Below, in pieces: positions 41,208 to 49,670 of a stretch of 64,000 bases of DNA (its first letter is position 1; each line of letters starts with the position of its first letter). The DNA is taken from assembly GCA_016721725.1 (NCBI GenBank), contig JADKHN010000002.1, forward strand, positions 1 through 64,000, given 5' to 3'. The notes below the pieces were generated by a model, which was not told the origin of the DNA, searched no databases, and was given only the letters and a program-made list of their open reading frames with translations. This stretch comes from Chitinophagaceae bacterium. GTDB lineage: Bacteria; Bacteroidota; Bacteroidia; Chitinophagales; Chitinophagaceae. The position numbers were made by a program, and so were the translations under genes.

Positions 41208-43316
41208 ATGAGAATCTCAGGAGTAAAATGGTTGATCGCCACGGCCTTGGCAATTCCATTTTGTAGTGGAGCCCAGACCGGTATCGATCCTGATCCGGTG
41301 ACCAGCGCCAAGAACAGGGCCATGGTGGCAAAACAACAAGAAGAAGCGGCAAAGAACAAAAGGAAATTCATCGACCCGGCCAACATGGACGTTTCGGTAA
41401 AGCCCGGTGATAATTTCTATCTCTATGTGAATGGGAACTGGATCAGGAATACGCCTATTCCGGCATCGAAGACCCGTTGGGGCAGTTTTGACCAATTGGC
41501 CGAGGAAAGTTCCAAAGCCTTAAGGGAACTGCTGGAGGAAGCAGCCCGTAATCCGGGAGCCAATAGCCTGATGAAGCGTGTCGGGGATTTTTACGCCAGC
41601 GGCATGGACAGCGCCGCCATGGAAAAACAGGGATACAAGCCGATTAAAAAATACCTGGACGCCATCGTAAAATTAAAGACCAAAACCGAAGTTGTCGATC
41701 ATATCAGCTACCTGCGTTCCCATTCGATCACTTCTCCGCTATATAGCATCCGGGTTGGACAAGACTCCAGGAATGTGACCCAATACATCATCAATATCGG
41801 CCAGGGCGGAACCACTTTACCCGACCGGGATTATTACCTGAAGAATGACGCCCGGAGCCAGGCCATCCGAAAGGAATATGTGGCCTACATCACCAAAATA
41901 TTCAGTTTATGCGGTGCGGATGAACAAACCGCAGCCAATAACGCGGCAACGGTTCTTCGCCTTGAAACCAGTCTTGCCGGCACGCAAATGAGCCGTGTGG
42001 AAATGCGTGACCCCGTAAAACTCTATAATAAATTCTCTGTTGACGGCCTTTCAGCCAGAACACCGCAGAATCTGAAATGGGCGTCTATTTTCTCACAACT
42101 GGGGTATGCCGTCAAACCGGACAGTGTTGTGGTGAGCGCACCGAAGTTCCTGATCTTTATTGACTCTCTGCTGTCATCTGTACCCGTGGATGACCTGAAA
42201 ACCTTATTGCAATGGAACGTGATGCGTGACGCGGCGCCCTATCTCAGCAGCGCATTCGTTGACGCCAACTTCGCCTATAACAAAGCGTTGAGCGGACAAA
42301 AAGAACAAACCCCACGCTGGCAAAGGGTGAGTAACATGGTCGATGCCCAACTAGGCGACCTGCTGGGGCAGCTTTACGTGGACAAATATTTCAAACCGGC
42401 CGCCAAGCAAAGGATGATGGCCCTGATCGAGAACATGGTGACCACTTTCGACGGAAGGATCAAGAACCTCGATTGGATGAGCGCCGAGACCAAACAACGG
42501 GCCCTGGCCAAACTGCATGCCTTCACCCGTAAGATCGGCTACCCGGATAAATGGAAGGATTATGATGGCCTGTCCATCAAAAAAGATGATTACCTGGGGA
42601 ACCTTCGCCGTTGTAACGAATGGCGGTATAACGATAATATCAGCCGCCTGGGCAAACCCATTGACAAGACCGAATGGAACATGACGCCGCCCACCGTGAA
42701 CGCGTATTACAGTGCGCAGAAGAACGAGATCGTTTTCCCCGCGGGCATACTCCGATTCCCCTTCTTTGATTTTGACGCCGATGATGCCATTAATTACGGA
42801 GGCATCGCCGCGGTGATCGGGCATGAGATGACCCATGGTTTCGACGACCAGGGCCGACAGTTTGACGCCAATGGAAACCTGAACGACTGGTGGACCCCGG
42901 CCGACGCCGATGAATTCAAAAAGCGAGCAGACCTGGTGGTGAAGCAATACAGCGATTATGTGATCCTGGATACCCTGCATGTCAATGGCAGATTGACCCT
43001 GGGTGAAAATCTCGCCGACCTGGGCGGATTGAGCATCGCTTATGAGGCTTTCAAGAAGACGGAACAGGGCCGCAACGGACAACCCATTGATGGGTTCACT
43101 CCCGATCAGCGTTTCTTCATGAACTGGTCGCAGATCTGGCGCAACAATATCCTGCCCGAGACCGCGGCACAAAGAATATTGACCGATAATCACTCTCCGG
43201 GAATGTTCCGTTCAAACGGACCGGTCAACAATATGGACGCCTTCTACAAGGCCTTTAATGTAAAAGAAGGGGATAAAATGTATAAACCCGCGGAAAAGCG
43301 GATCCGGGTATGGTAA
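41208..43316 (+). CDS. M13 family metallopeptidase (neprilysin/PepO-like)
   Basis: A 702-residue exported zinc endopeptidase with a signal peptide ending around GAQT. The zinc motif HEMTH (His539, Glu540, His543, in AAVIGHEMTHGFDDQGRQFD) and the third ligand Glu600 in ENLADLGG are intact, as is the NAYYSAQKNEIVFPAGIL substrate-binding segment. It cleaves small peptides in the periplasm or at the surface. The gene ends just before a long hairpin. Confidence 0.96.
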   Translation: MRISGVKWLIATALAIPFCSGAQTGIDPDPVTSAKNRAMVAKQQEEAAKNKRKFIDPANMDVSVKPGDNFYLYVNGNWIRNTPIPASKTRWGSFDQLAEESSKALRELLEEAARNPGANSLMKRVGDFYASGMDSAAMEKQGYKPIKKYLDAIVKLKTKTEVVDHISYLRSHSITSPLYSIRVGQDSRNVTQYIINIGQGGTTLPDRDYYLKNDARSQAIRKEYVAYITKIFSLCGADEQTAANNAATVLRLETSLAGTQMSRVEMRDPVKLYNKFSVDGLSARTPQNLKWASIFSQLGYAVKPDSVVVSAPKFLIFIDSLLSSVPVDDLKTLLQWNVMRDAAPYLSSAFVDANFAYNKALSGQKEQTPRWQRVSNMVDAQLGDLLGQLYVDKYFKPAAKQRMMALIENMVTTFDGRIKNLDWMSAETKQRALAKLHAFTRKIGYPDKWKDYDGLSIKKDDYLGNLRRCNEWRYNDNISRLGKPIDKTEWNMTPPTVNAYYSAQKNEIVFPAGILRFPFFDFDADDAINYGGIAAVIGHEMTHGFDDQGRQFDANGNLNDWWTPADADEFKKRADLVVKQYSDYVILDTLHVNGRLTLGENLADLGGLSIAYEAFKKTEQGRNGQPIDGFTPDQRFFMNWSQIWRNNILPETAAQRILTDNHSPGMFRSNGPVNNMDAFYKAFNVKEGDKMYKPAEKRIRVW

Positions 43317-43322
43317 GAGGGG

Positions 43323-43365
43323 TATCCAGACTACCGTAGTTTAGAAAACTACGGCAGTCTGGATA
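43323..43365. terminator. Long hairpin between convergent genes (CCGTAGT family)
   Basis: TATCCAGACT-A-CCGTAGTTT pairs with AAACTACGG-C-AGTCTGGATA around an AGA loop, giving about 19 pairs with one mismatch. It lies seven bases after the M13 stop and five before the stop of the convergent gene. The T-run is weak on both strands, but its position suits a bidirectional terminator. It belongs to the same family as 1845-1877 and 54239-54272. Confidence 0.65.
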
Positions 43366-43369
43366 TGGG

Positions 43370-43834
43370 TCAAACGGCTGTATTCAGGGTCAGTTTCCCC
43401 ATGAACTGATAGCGGTTCTCCCGGAACCGGTAATGGAACACCCGGTGGTATTCCTTATTGAATTCATCTTCCGAAACCGGACTGATGATGTTGCTGATCA
43501 CATTATAAGCCTCAGACCGGAAACAGATGAGTACATTCAGCACTTCTGAATTCTCGGTGTTGAGCCCTTCAAAGACGCGGCTTACCTGGGTCTTATCGAA
43601 TTCGGATTTTATCCCTTTGAGGCCACGGACCGTATTCTGGCAGATATTATACGGATCGCTGTTCTTCACGTCGATCGTCTGGTAAAAGATATGGTCGAAA
43701 TAGGTCTCTTTGAACCGGTCGTTCAGCATGTCCCGGAAGGCGATGCCTTCCTCGTTCAGGTGAAGGTATTCTGCCCTGTTCTTCTCATCCCGGTTCACTT
43801 TGCCATGACGTACGATATATAAGTTTGCTTTCAT
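43370..43834 (-). CDS. Degenerate histidine phosphatase-like protein
   Basis: A 154-residue protein starting with ANLYIVRHGKVNRD, the RHG nucleophile motif of the histidine-phosphatase superfamily, followed by LHLNEEGIAFRDML as in phosphoglycerate-mutase-like enzymes. The second catalytic His, normally in a VxHGG-like segment, is replaced: the equivalent VLICFRSEAYNVI has Arg. A conserved middle part (QNTVRGLKGIKSEF) remains. It may be an inactive binder or an enzyme with altered chemistry. It is a single gene, convergent with the M13 peptidase. Confidence 0.6.
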   Translation of the reverse strand: MKANLYIVRHGKVNRDEKNRAEYLHLNEEGIAFRDMLNDRFKETYFDHIFYQTIDVKNSDPYNICQNTVRGLKGIKSEFDKTQVSRVFEGLNTENSEVLNVLICFRSEAYNVISNIISPVSEDEFNKEYHRVFHYRFRENRYQFMGKLTLNTAV

Positions 43835-44038
43835 TTACGGTTGTGTTTATGATTTAAACATCGGGATGTGAATAGATAAGCGTTAAAAGCAGAAAGGACA
43901 AGTCGTAAAGATACGCTTAATCAGCAAGGATCAGGCAACTATCTTGACCTGCCGGTTATTTCAAATTGGATTACCGGGTTGCACCGGGCAGAATGTTTAA
44001 TTTTAGTTCCGGTTAATTTAAAAGCCAGGCTTCATGGA

Positions 44039-45058
44039 ATGAGGATCAGGAATATTTTCATATTTATTTCCGGGTTTGTCATCTCCGCCATCCTCGCCCA
44101 TTTTAAGGGAGATGGCTGGGAGAACGGTCTTCGCGCCCTGCTTTACCGGGTAAGCGGCGATTCCATCCCGGGCTTTGCAACCGTTTACACGGATACTAAC
44201 GGAATACCCTATGTGTATTATGCACCCCAGCAAGGTATTGCCCCCGGCAACCAGCTCAACTCAACCCTTGTTGCCAATTACGCGCTTGATTATGATGACG
44301 CGTTCCTCGAAAAACACGACCCGGGCGACCGGGAAAAATTCTGGCATTGTACCAACCGTTTGTCCGACAGCATGCATGACCATTCCGGTATTGGACAATA
44401 TTTTTTTTACTGGCAACAGCCCTGGTACCCCGATGTGGGCATACCTTTTACGAGCGGTATGACATCCGGAAGGGCCATGGAGGCCTTTGTACGCGCCTTC
44501 CGGATCTCGGGCGACAGCATTTGGCTCGACAGGTCGGCCCGCTTACTCAGGGGCTTTTATATTCCGGTTCAGCATGGCGGCTTCACCTACCCCGAAAAAG
44601 ACGGATGGTGGTTTGAAGAACTGGCCGACAGCATGGGAAAAACGCCGAGGATCCTCGACGGCCATATTTACGCCTTGCTGGGCGTGAGGAATTACTGGGA
44701 ACAGACCAAAGACGATTCAGCCCGGTTTGTACTCACGAAAGGGCTTGAAGCGCTCAAGGCCCATTTGCCAGACTATGATGCCGGACACGGAAAGGTCTAT
44801 TATGACAATCAGCAGAAGATCGCCGACCAGCATTATCACGAATTATTGGCCGGCTTGATGCAGGAACTGTTTGGAATGACTGGAGACCCCATATACAATA
44901 CCTACTATAAAAAATGGTCCGCCCCTCTTAAAGAAACCTACCTGCTGCGTATCATAAGACAGGGAAACCGGTCCGGATTATTATTGATCACATTGCTTAC
45001 CCTGGCCATCAGCGGTTTGATCCTGGCCGGCGTTCGCCTGCTCTCCCGAAGAAGATGA
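44039..45058 (+). CDS. D-glucuronyl C5-epimerase domain protein, membrane-anchored
   Basis: A 339-residue protein with an N-terminal hydrophobic helix (IFIFISGFVISAILAHF) and a C-terminal helix followed by RRR. Between them is the C5-epimerase C-terminal fold: ANYALDYDDAFLEK, PWYPDVGIPFTSGMTSGRAMEAFVRA, GGFTYPEKDGWWFEELADS, RILDGHIYALLGVRNYW, and LPDYDAGHGKVYYDNQQKIADQHYHELL. Eukaryotic relatives convert glucuronate to iduronate in heparan sulfate. The bacterial substrate is unknown, perhaps a surface polysaccharide. I start at ATG 44039; a TTG at 43979 is possible. Confidence 0.82.
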   Translation: MRIRNIFIFISGFVISAILAHFKGDGWENGLRALLYRVSGDSIPGFATVYTDTNGIPYVYYAPQQGIAPGNQLNSTLVANYALDYDDAFLEKHDPGDREKFWHCTNRLSDSMHDHSGIGQYFFYWQQPWYPDVGIPFTSGMTSGRAMEAFVRAFRISGDSIWLDRSARLLRGFYIPVQHGGFTYPEKDGWWFEELADSMGKTPRILDGHIYALLGVRNYWEQTKDDSARFVLTKGLEALKAHLPDYDAGHGKVYYDNQQKIADQHYHELLAGLMQELFGMTGDPIYNTYYKKWSAPLKETYLLRIIRQGNRSGLLLITLLTLAISGLILAGVRLLSRRR

Positions 45059-45292
45059 TGTGAAATACTGTTGATAAACCTATACCCGCTTCCCAGATAA
45101 AATCTCTCCGCTACCGGTTGTTTTTCTCTTGTTCCCAACAATAATCTGGATCATTTTTGGATCGGCAATTCAGCCGGTTTAAAAATCATTTATGACAACC
45201 TTTATTTTGATCACCCGAAGCAATCCTCCTCCGGAACTGCACAGATCCTGTGGAATTTTCATCTTTTTCATACCCTATAAATCAACAAACAC

Positions 45293-45805
45293 ATGAAACA
45301 TCTGATCATCGCCAGTGTCCTGGCATTTACCTCTTTTTCCGTCTTCTCCCAATCCGGCAACCTGGTCAACAGTGTAAACTGCACGGTTCCGCCGGGATGG
45401 AGCTCATGTACCGCTACCTGCTGGTTTTCCGATTGCTGCATCGTATTCAACCCAAGGACCTCAGAAGCCGCTTGTTCCTGTTTCTTCGGCGTAGCACGCT
45501 GCGCATCCGGACCCATGGGCCAGGCTTTTAATTCGAATGGCGCAACCGGTAACGATGCCACGGTTAAATTCGCCTTCGATCGTTTCAGTGAAGCCATCAG
45601 CTATTTACGATCCCAAAAGATCGCCACGGCTTCGCTGGAAACGGCTTTATCCTCCTTTCAGTCCCATTACACTTTGTCGACCAGCATGACCCTGGTAACG
45701 GTCAGCGATTACAACAATTTTGTACAGCAATACCAGCAATTCATCGACGGACTTACCGCCGATCAGAAGAATATCCTGGCAGGCTATATCAAAAGCAAGG
45801 GATGA
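45293..45805 (+). CDS. Secreted cysteine-rich protein of unknown function
   Basis: A 170-residue protein with a clear signal peptide (MKHLIIASVLAFTSFSVFSQ). Mature residues 28-75 contain eight cysteines in short spacings (NCTVPPGWSSCTATCWFSDCC, CSCFFGVARC), suggesting a disulfide-stabilised or metal-binding module. The C-terminal ~90 residues look helical (FDRFSEAISYLRSQKIATASLETAL). I recognise no family. It is monocistronic, with a strong hairpin about 110 bases downstream. Confidence 0.7.
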   Translation: MKHLIIASVLAFTSFSVFSQSGNLVNSVNCTVPPGWSSCTATCWFSDCCIVFNPRTSEAACSCFFGVARCASGPMGQAFNSNGATGNDATVKFAFDRFSEAISYLRSQKIATASLETALSSFQSHYTLSTSMTLVTVSDYNNFVQQYQQFIDGLTADQKNILAGYIKSKG

Positions 45806-45911
45806 TGAAGGAAGTGAAGATCCGGAAATATGTCAGTCCGGATCGATAACTGGGCAGACGGGCTGAACGGTTGAAAAACATATCTTTTCGCCTGATGCAG
45901 TCTGCCTCATC

Positions 45912-45949
45912 AACCAGCATCGCCTTGCCATTCAAAGGCGATGCTGGTT
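45912..45949. terminator. Perfect 15-bp hairpin
   Basis: AACCAGCATCGCCTT and AAGGCGATGCTGGTT pair perfectly around an eight-base loop, followed by AAATTT. It lies in the 242-base gap between two secreted-protein genes and could end transcription of the first. The T-run is short, so it may instead be a structural repeat. Confidence 0.6.
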
Positions 45950-46047
45950 AAATTTCCCTTCATTCATGACATAACATCCTTTTTCCCGCAAGAAACAGGA
46001 GCCTGTATTAATTAGACTAACCCGATTTTTGATTTAAACCTCATCTT

Positions 46048-46470
46048 ATGAAACGAATACTGTTCTTTATGCTTTCTGCATCCCTGACCGGGCAACTGAA
46101 CGCCCAATCAAACCAAAGCAGCCTGATCGAAGGCGGCAAATTACTGGTAGAACTGGTAAAGGTCTTCAAAAAAGAAGGTCCGGCTAAAACCGGCAGCGAC
46201 CAGTTGAATGGAAAATCCGATCTCTGTTTTTCCAACACGACCCGCGATACACTTTCCGTTGAAGTATTCAAAAAACTGAATGATACGGTTTATCGATCCT
46301 TACCGTTTTCCTTGAACCTGTCGGGTGTCACCCAGGAATGCCTGCTCGAACTCAACCCGATGGTCTATCATTACCGGATATCAAAAAGGTCGAACGGCTT
46401 ACCGCAGACCCTGGTAGAAGGAGACCTTCGCCTGATGCCCAATGAAAAAATGCAGCGGGAGATCAAATGA
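46048..46470 (+). CDS. Small secreted protein of unknown function
   Basis: A 140-residue protein with a signal peptide ending at LNAQ (residues 1-20). The mature part has a charged helix (GKLLVELVKVFKKEG) and a beta-rich C-terminal portion (DLCFSNTTRDTLSVEVFKKL, CLLELNPMVYHYRI). No family is recognised. It lies 73 bases upstream of a very small membrane-protein gene on the same strand. Confidence 0.65.
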   Translation: MKRILFFMLSASLTGQLNAQSNQSSLIEGGKLLVELVKVFKKEGPAKTGSDQLNGKSDLCFSNTTRDTLSVEVFKKLNDTVYRSLPFSLNLSGVTQECLLELNPMVYHYRISKRSNGLPQTLVEGDLRLMPNEKMQREIK

Positions 46471-46542
46471 GTTTCGATATAGTGAATACAGTAAATATTT
46501 TATAAAATAGAAACATCAATTATTCAACCTTAATCAGTTCGT

Positions 46543-46644
46543 ATGAATCTTTTGTTATCTGTACCCGGAAATGAAATGTGGTTCCTGTTTATTGCCCTTG
46601 CCTTTGTTGCCGGTTATTTCATCGGCAAAATGGGGAAAAAATAG
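46543..46644 (+). CDS. Putative 33-residue single-helix membrane protein
   Basis: A short open frame encoding MNLLLSVPGNEMWFLFIALAFVAGYFIGKMGKK: a short N-terminus, one membrane helix of about 18 residues (WFLFIALAFVAGYFIG) with a Gly-x3-Gly pattern, and a basic tail. The hydrophobic pattern with flanking Lys residues is unlikely by chance but codon evidence is thin at this length. It may be a regulatory microprotein or a minimal Tat-like or stress peptide. Co-transcription with the preceding gene is possible. Confidence 0.45.
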   Translation: MNLLLSVPGNEMWFLFIALAFVAGYFIGKMGKK

Positions 46645-46819
46645 TACGCCAAGCCGTTACCTGTTATTTTGGACGTTTTACCGGGTTTCCGGTCATGCCC
46701 GCTGTTTGAATATGTCATTCCTGTGAAGGATCCGCTTCGCAGAGGTTTTACTTTATCCAATGATAACTTAATTTTAAGAGGCAAAACTGCCATCCTGTCA
46801 TAATTTCCTCGCTTTTATC

Positions 46820-46827
46820 TATCTTTG
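46820..46827 (+). promoter_or_regulatory. Possible -7 box (TATCTTTG) of miaB
   Basis: TATCTTTG fits TAnnTTTG and lies 20 bases before the ATG at 46848. The expected TTTG about 20 bases upstream is not clear, so only the -7 half is supported. Confidence 0.45.
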
Positions 46828-46847
46828 CAGCCCCAGATCAACAGGAT

Positions 46848-48275
46848 ATGCCGGTGGAGACCCTCTTACATAAAGAACACGATGAAGCCCGCCAGGGAGA
46901 GGCATTTGCACCCTTTTCCGTGGACCCCAACGCCTATACAAAGAAGTTTTACATTGAAAGCTATGGTTGTGCGATGAATTTCGCCGACAGTGAAGTTGTG
47001 GCATCCATCCTGATGGAAAACGGATTCGGAGCCACCGATCAATGCGAAGAGGCCGATCTCATCCTGGTCAATACCTGTTCGATACGGGAGAAAGCCGAAT
47101 TGACGGTCAGGAAAAGGCTGACGGAATTCAGGCGCCTCAAGAAAGCCCAACCCGGCTTATTGGTGGGCGTACTGGGCTGCATGGCGGAAAGGCTCAAGTC
47201 GAAATTCCTGGAAGAAGAACAACTGGTGGACATGGTGGTAGGGCCTGATGCCTACCGGACCCTGCCCCTGCTGATCGAAGAAGCCACGACCGGCCAAAAG
47301 GGGGTCAACGTATTATTGAGCCGGGATGAAACCTATGCCGACATTGCCCCCGTCAGGCTCAATTCCAATGGGGTGACCGCCTTTGTCAGCATCATGCGGG
47401 GCTGTAACAACATGTGTTCCTTCTGCGTGGTGCCTTTTACCCGGGGCAGGGAAAGAAGCCGGGATGCCCGTTCGGTCATCAGCGAATGCCAGACCTTGTT
47501 TGAACAGGGGTACCGTGAAGTGACCTTGCTGGGTCAGAATGTGGACAGTTATCATTGGATCCATGAAAAGGATGGCAGCGCCGTGACCTTTGCCATGCTG
47601 ATGGAACAGGTGGCGCAGATCTCTCCTGAACTCCGGGTACGTTTTTCCACTTCCCATCCGAAAGACATCACCGATGAGGTATTGTTCACCATGCTCAAAT
47701 ACGAGAACATCTGCAACTATATTCATCTCCCGGTACAAAGCGGAAGTACCCGGGTGCTGCAGATGATGAACCGGACCTATAGCCGAGAATGGTATATCGC
47801 CAAAGTGGACCGTATCCGGGAGCTGATCCCCGATTGCGGATTGTCTACCGACATGATCGCCGGTTTCTGCACCGAAACCGAAGAGGACCACCGGGAATCC
47901 TTAAGCCTGATGGAGTATTGCCGGTACGACCTGGCCTATCTCTATTTTTACAGTGAACGTCCGGGGACCCTGGCCGCCAGGCGCTTCCAGGATGATGTAC
48001 CGGAAGAAGTCAAAAAAAGGAGGTTACAGGAACTGATCGACCTTCACCGGCAACATTCGCTGAAGAGCATGCAAAAGGAAGTGGGCAAGACCTTTAAAGT
48101 ACTGATCGAAGGAACATCGAAAAAGAATTCACAGGAATTATTCGGCCGGAATGACCAGAACAAGGTCGTGGTCTTTCCAAAAAGGGAACACCGGATCGGC
48201 GACTATGTTCAGGTAAAAGTCAATTCCTGCACCGCCGGCACCCTCCTCGGAGAATCGGTTGAACCAATAACATGA
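46848..48275 (+). CDS. miaB: tRNA-2-methylthio-N6-dimethylallyladenosine synthase
   Basis: A 475-residue methylthiotransferase that adds a 2-methylthio group to i6A37 of tRNAs. The N-terminal cluster cysteines are Cys41 (SYGCAMN), Cys77 (NTCSIREKAE) and Cys111 (LGCMAERLK). The radical-SAM cluster is Cys186, Cys190 and Cys193 in MRGCNNMCSFCVVPFTRGRERSR. A C-terminal TRAM domain (about residues 405-470) includes FKVLIEGTSKK and GDYVQVKVNSCTAGTLLGE. Its length and sequence fit MiaB rather than RimO or MtaB. Confidence 0.96.
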   Translation: MPVETLLHKEHDEARQGEAFAPFSVDPNAYTKKFYIESYGCAMNFADSEVVASILMENGFGATDQCEEADLILVNTCSIREKAELTVRKRLTEFRRLKKAQPGLLVGVLGCMAERLKSKFLEEEQLVDMVVGPDAYRTLPLLIEEATTGQKGVNVLLSRDETYADIAPVRLNSNGVTAFVSIMRGCNNMCSFCVVPFTRGRERSRDARSVISECQTLFEQGYREVTLLGQNVDSYHWIHEKDGSAVTFAMLMEQVAQISPELRVRFSTSHPKDITDEVLFTMLKYENICNYIHLPVQSGSTRVLQMMNRTYSREWYIAKVDRIRELIPDCGLSTDMIAGFCTETEEDHRESLSLMEYCRYDLAYLYFYSERPGTLAARRFQDDVPEEVKKRRLQELIDLHRQHSLKSMQKEVGKTFKVLIEGTSKKNSQELFGRNDQNKVVVFPKREHRIGDYVQVKVNSCTAGTLLGESVEPIT

Positions 48276-48280
48276 CCAGT

Positions 48281-48296
48281 CCGGCCTGAAGGCCGG
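48281..48296 (+). terminator. Short GC hairpin between miaB and the sigma-54 activator
   Basis: CCGGCC-TGAA-GGCCGG is a perfect six-pair stem with a tetraloop five bases after the miaB stop. It lacks a T-run, so read-through into the next gene (start 48318) is likely; it may rather stabilise the mRNA end. Confidence 0.35.
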
Positions 48297-48317
48297 TTAT
48301 AAAAAGAATACAACAAG

Positions 48318-49544
48318 ATGGAACTACAAAGCATAAAGAACCGGTTTGGGATCATCGGCAATTCTCCTGCGCTGAACCATGCCCTGCATGTGGCGACACA
48401 GGTGGCCGGCACAGACCTGAGCGTTCTCATTAACGGGGAAAGCGGTGTGGGTAAAGAGGTGTTTTCCCAGATCATCCATGCCCTCTCCGCCCGCAAGCAT
48501 AATTCATTCATCGCGGTGAACTGCGGGGCTATTCCGGAAGGCACGATCGATTCTGAATTGTTTGGCCACGAGAAAGGTTCTTTTACCGGCGCCGTGGACA
48601 GCCGTAAAGGTTATTTCGAGACGGTGAACGGCGGCACCATCTTCCTGGATGAGATCGGTGAAATGCCCCTGGGTACCCAGGCCCGGCTCTTGCGTGTACT
48701 TGAGGCGGGTGAATACATCCGGGTGGGAAGCAGCAAGGTCCAGAAGACGGATGTACGCGTGATCGCAGCCACCAACCGGGAATTGCTCGAATCGGTGCAA
48801 TCCTCCAAATTCAGGGAAGACCTGTATTACCGACTCAATACGGTTCCCATCAAAGTACCTTCCCTGCGCGACCGTAAAGAGGATATCCCCCTGCTGTTCC
48901 GGAAATTCGTCAGCGACTTTGCCGACCGTTACAAGACCACGCCCGTTCAACTGGATGAAGGCGCAAAAGAAGTACTCGTCAATTATCCCTGGCCGGGTAA
49001 TGTGCGTGAACTGAAGAATATCGCCGAACAGATCTCCGTGCTCAGTACGGAGAAGACCATTTCGGCGGTCAAGCTGAAAAGTTTCCTGCCCGAACACAAC
49101 TATTCCCGGTTACCGGTTTTGGCCAGCGGGCATGGAGCGGTGAGCCAGACCGAGTTCGCCAATGAAAGGGAGATCCTGTACAAGTTGTTCTTCGACATGA
49201 AGAAAGACGTGAACGAACTGAAGAAAATGTTCTTTGACCTGTTGCAGAACCCTGCCCTGGCCCAGCAAGCGCCCGTTTTTGCGCCGGAGCATAGTTTCCC
49301 CGACTTCACTGCTCATTCCGGTTCATTGCCGGGATCCCAGCCGGTGATCCTGCATAAGCACGATAACCATATCCAGCAACATGAAGATGTGGATGAATCC
49401 CTCAGCATCATGGATAAGGAAAAGGAGCTCATCATCAAAGCCCTGAAAAAGCATAAGGGTAAAAGAAAGGACGCCTCGATCGACCTGGGCATCAGCGAAA
49501 GAACGCTTTACCGAAAACTGAAAGAATATGATATCGAGGAATAG
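48318..49544 (+). CDS. Sigma-54-dependent transcriptional activator without receiver domain
   Basis: A 408-residue activator. The AAA+ domain starts almost at residue 1: Walker A GESGVGKE (40-47), the sigma-54 contact loop GSFTGA (87-92, Ser for the usual Ala), Walker B GTIFLDEIGE (106-115), and the arginine-finger region FREDLYYRLN. A linker of ~100 residues leads to a Fis-type helix-turn-helix (HKGKRKDASIDLGISERTLYRKLKEY) at the C-terminus. With no sensory domain, control must come from expression level or a partner. It sits between miaB and lptE in the same direction. Confidence 0.94.
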   Translation: MELQSIKNRFGIIGNSPALNHALHVATQVAGTDLSVLINGESGVGKEVFSQIIHALSARKHNSFIAVNCGAIPEGTIDSELFGHEKGSFTGAVDSRKGYFETVNGGTIFLDEIGEMPLGTQARLLRVLEAGEYIRVGSSKVQKTDVRVIAATNRELLESVQSSKFREDLYYRLNTVPIKVPSLRDRKEDIPLLFRKFVSDFADRYKTTPVQLDEGAKEVLVNYPWPGNVRELKNIAEQISVLSTEKTISAVKLKSFLPEHNYSRLPVLASGHGAVSQTEFANEREILYKLFFDMKKDVNELKKMFFDLLQNPALAQQAPVFAPEHSFPDFTAHSGSLPGSQPVILHKHDNHIQQHEDVDESLSIMDKEKELIIKALKKHKGKRKDASIDLGISERTLYRKLKEYDIEE

Positions 49545-49551
49545 GGTAAGT

Positions 49552-49600
49552 AAATGAAAAGTGAAAAATGGACAATGAAGAATGAAAAATCGATCATGAA
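49552..49600. repeat. AAATGAA-type heptamer array upstream of lptE
   Basis: AAATGAA, AAGTGAA, AAATGGA, CAATGAA, GAATGAA and two weaker units follow in 7-base steps right after the activator stop. Together with the GAGCGAA-CCCGAAGG element at 49616-49648 they supply the open frame upstream of the likely lptE start. Confidence 0.75.
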
Positions 49601-49670
49601 CAGCAAACAACAAATTGAGCGAAGCAAGATCCCGAAGGTTTTCGGAACAGCAAACCATCAACAAAACCAT

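Noticed and set aside
42351..43193. 280-residue minus-strand open frame
   Set aside because: Antisense to the conserved catalytic half of the M13 peptidase; a shadow of its codon bias.
47313..47891. 192-residue minus-strand open frame
   Set aside because: Antisense to the radical-SAM domain of miaB; a shadow.
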